NCBI GenBank assembly: GCA_903895595.1
Contig: CAITUP010000008.1
Coordinates: 1 to 50,976, forward strand
Direction of reading: 5' to 3'
Length of the DNA: 50,976 nucleotides
Origin: an uncultured Acetobacteraceae bacterium
GTDB lineage: Bacteria > Pseudomonadota > Alphaproteobacteria > Acetobacterales > Acetobacteraceae
In this document: one piece after another, positions 49,900-50,976 of the stretch
Layout of the letters: each line of letters opens with the position of its first letter
Numbering within the stretch: position 1 is the first letter of the stretch
Made by a program: the position numbers and the translations under genes
Notes under the pieces: model-generated
Told to the model about the DNA's origin: nothing
What the model saw: only the letters and a program-made list of their open reading frames with translations
Database searches by the model: none

Positions 49900-50770
49900 G
49901 CGGCCCAGGGGAAAGCGACCCAAGGGAAAGCGACCCTGGGGGATCGCCGGGTGGCTCACGGCGTAAGGGGTCTTGCCGCCGATAACGCGCCATCTCCCTG
50001 ACGGCCCCCACCAGCGCGCGGGTTTCGCCCACGGTCAGCATCGGCGTCGTCAGTTGCTGCCACACGAAAACCTCCGGCTGTTCCACCGCGTCATCGGTCC
50101 GCCGTATCGCCTGAATGGCCGGCACCAGCGCTGGTACCGGCAGCCGCGCGTCAGCCAACGCGGCCAGCACCCTGCCTCGGCGCACGACCGTCGCGGTCTC
50201 CGCCCGCATCGCACGGCGGGCCGGATCGGCGCGCCTGGATTGTGCCGCCGCGATACGAGCCTTGCCTTCCGCCGTTTTCGGCCCCGTCGAGGCGCCGCCA
50301 TGCATCCGGCACCGCCCGTTCGCCATCGCGGGCCCTTTGCACGGGCAGCCCAACCGGGTCTTCGCCCCACACCGAGGTGCCAGATTCGGGTTCCCCCGCG
50401 GGTTCCCGTGCCGCAGCGGTCCCGTCTCCCGCTCACGGCGTACAGGGTCTTGCCGTGCGGCCATCGGCGCACGAGCGATGCCGCCCCGATAGAGGTCCAA
50501 TGGCGACGCCGGCCCCGCCGCCAGAAGCGCCAGCATCCGCGTGGCATCGCGCACCAGCTCCGCGGCCGCGCGCTCACGGCATATGGGGTCTTGTGCCATA
50601 CGCGCCGCGAGTTCCGGGCGGAGCGCGTCCAACCCAGGGACAGGCCCCACGGCAAGAACGCTGCTGCCCAGTAAATCGCGCAACGGCGCCAACGGTCGCC
50701 GTTCGGGCGGATGCCGGAGCAGCACATGGGACGGACAGGCGCCCGAGGCGCGGGGAGGTATTTTGTTCAT
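49790..50770 (-). CDS. HGG-motif hypothetical protein with repeat-encoded segments
   Basis: This 326-residue frame centres on LRHGNPRGNPNLAPRCGAKTR and CRMHGGASTGPKTAEGKARIAAA (~119-175), the HGGxSTGPxT motif of small alphaproteobacterial proteins. Cys134, Cys142, Cys144, Cys154 and His157 could form a metal site. Three peptide copies QDPICRER, QDPVRRER and QDPLRREP (near 60, 107 and 265) come from a 25-base DNA repeat. The frame runs about 110 bases into the convergent EI24 gene, and its start is uncertain (ATG 50770, or an internal ATG just before QDPVRRER). Function unknown. Confidence 0.5.
   Translation of the reverse strand: MNKIPPRASGACPSHVLLRHPPERRPLAPLRDLLGSSVLAVGPVPGLDALRPELAARMAQDPICRERAAAELVRDATRMLALLAAGPASPLDLYRGGIARAPMAARQDPVRRERETGPLRHGNPRGNPNLAPRCGAKTRLGCPCKGPAMANGRCRMHGGASTGPKTAEGKARIAAAQSRRADPARRAMRAETATVVRRGRVLAALADARLPVPALVPAIQAIRRTDDAVEQPEVFVWQQLTTPMLTVGETRALVGAVREMARYRRQDPLRREPPGDPPGSLSLGSLSPGPLTGSERSGARHPDPFRQRSGPAHAPSRRCRSPGSAG
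49954..50596. repeat. Three copies of a ~25-bp direct repeat
   Basis: GCTCACGGCGTAAGGGGTCT at 49954 recurs as GCTCACGGCGTACAGGGTCT at 50431 and GCTCACGGCATATGGGGTCT at 50572, each followed by TTG and a few less conserved bases. All three are in the same orientation and in the same reading frame of the minus-strand HGG-motif gene. A separate short tandem (AGGGAAAGCGACCC-type, 49909-49937) lies just to the left. Confidence 0.75.
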
Positions 50771-50831
50771 TGTATGTTCTTATCGGTCGCCCCCATACCG
50801 AGGCAAGAACAACCACCCATGATAATCCGAG

Positions 50832-50973
50832 CAGGGCAATCGCTTGAACGCCGTCATTCGCCCCATCCGTCATCCCAGGGCTTGTCCCTACCGGATTCAC
50901 ACATCCCGCGAACGAATTCCCGATCGTCTGCGCGGCGCGCGCGTCCCGGAAAAATCCGCATGGACGTGCCGGT
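50832..50973. repeat. Right copy of terminal inverted repeat
   Basis: This is the reverse complement of window bases 1-141, with two substitutions and one extra base. The similarity begins sharply at 50832. Three further bases (50974-50976) lie beyond the part represented on the left. See the left copy for interpretation. Confidence 0.85.
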
Positions 50974-50976
50974 GGC

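Noticed and set aside
49909-50596. CRISPR array
   Set aside because: There are only three copies of the 25-base repeat, irregularly spaced (about 477 and 141 bases apart), within a coding frame; spacers are not uniform and no cas genes are present.

Overview
The window is about 51 kb of GC-rich, gene-dense bacterial chromosome, most likely from an alphaproteobacterium of the Acetobacteraceae/Rhodospirillales type. That placement is inferred from the base composition, PhaR/PhaC-type polyester genes, a PEP-CTERM protein, an HGG-motif protein, and many catabolic genes (TauD/TfdA dioxygenases, CaiB, MmgE/PrpD, GSTs, amidohydrolases). No rRNA, tRNA, CRISPR array or prophage was seen. The two window ends carry the same ~141 bp repeat in inverted orientation, so the window is probably a whole contig broken at a dispersed repeat.

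Layout. 0.3-8 kb: small-molecule metabolism (DSD1-type PLP enzyme, deazaflavin/nitroreductase-like protein, Old Yellow Enzyme, DODA-type dioxygenase, TauD-type dioxygenase, D-aminoacylase, aldo/keto reductase). 7.9-11.5 kb: PEP-CTERM protein, DUF599 membrane protein, GST, dGTPase-like HD protein and ErpA. 11.6-16.1 kb: envelope block with an outer-membrane efflux factor, an exopolysaccharide-type beta-barrel, a WecG/TagA/CpsF glycosyltransferase and a DUF4239-like membrane protein. 16.1-18.1 kb: polyhydroxyalkanoate block (PhaR divergent from a coiled-coil protein that overlaps a PhaC-like synthase/hydrolase). 18.2-21.3 kb: nitroreductase, creatininase-like protein, and a GST gene split by a ~700 bp insert carrying a GNAT acetyltransferase. 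21.3-24.7 kb: a tightly coupled catabolic operon (amidohydrolase, DUF4160, DUF2442, Rieske ferredoxin, carboxymuconolactone decarboxylase-like protein, SDR). 24.9-32.9 kb: MHS-type transporter, an orphan dihaem cytochrome, a MetE-like enzyme and two peptide/nickel-type binding proteins without permeases.

32.9-38.4 kb is the most interesting part: one minus-strand operon encoding a Cyc2-like fused monohaem cytochrome-porin, two tandem plastocyanin-like cupredoxins, a methyl-accepting chemotaxis protein with a C-terminal PilZ-like domain, and a multicopper oxidase whose start overlaps the chemoreceptor stop. It reads like an outer-membrane electron-transfer or copper/redox module joined to its own sensor. 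This is inference from domain content and gene order.

38.6-43.3 kb is a plus-strand catabolic run (TauD-type dioxygenase, MBL-fold lipoprotein, MmgE/PrpD, small membrane protein, amidohydrolase). 43.3-44.4 kb is a degraded spacer with a long inverted-repeat element, a lone Phd-type antitoxin and gene remnants. 44.4-49.9 kb holds a PfkB kinase, an enolase-superfamily enzyme, an SDR lacking the catalytic Tyr, a GST, a CaiB-type CoA transferase and an EI24 membrane protein. The right end holds an HGG-motif protein whose gene contains a short DNA repeat.
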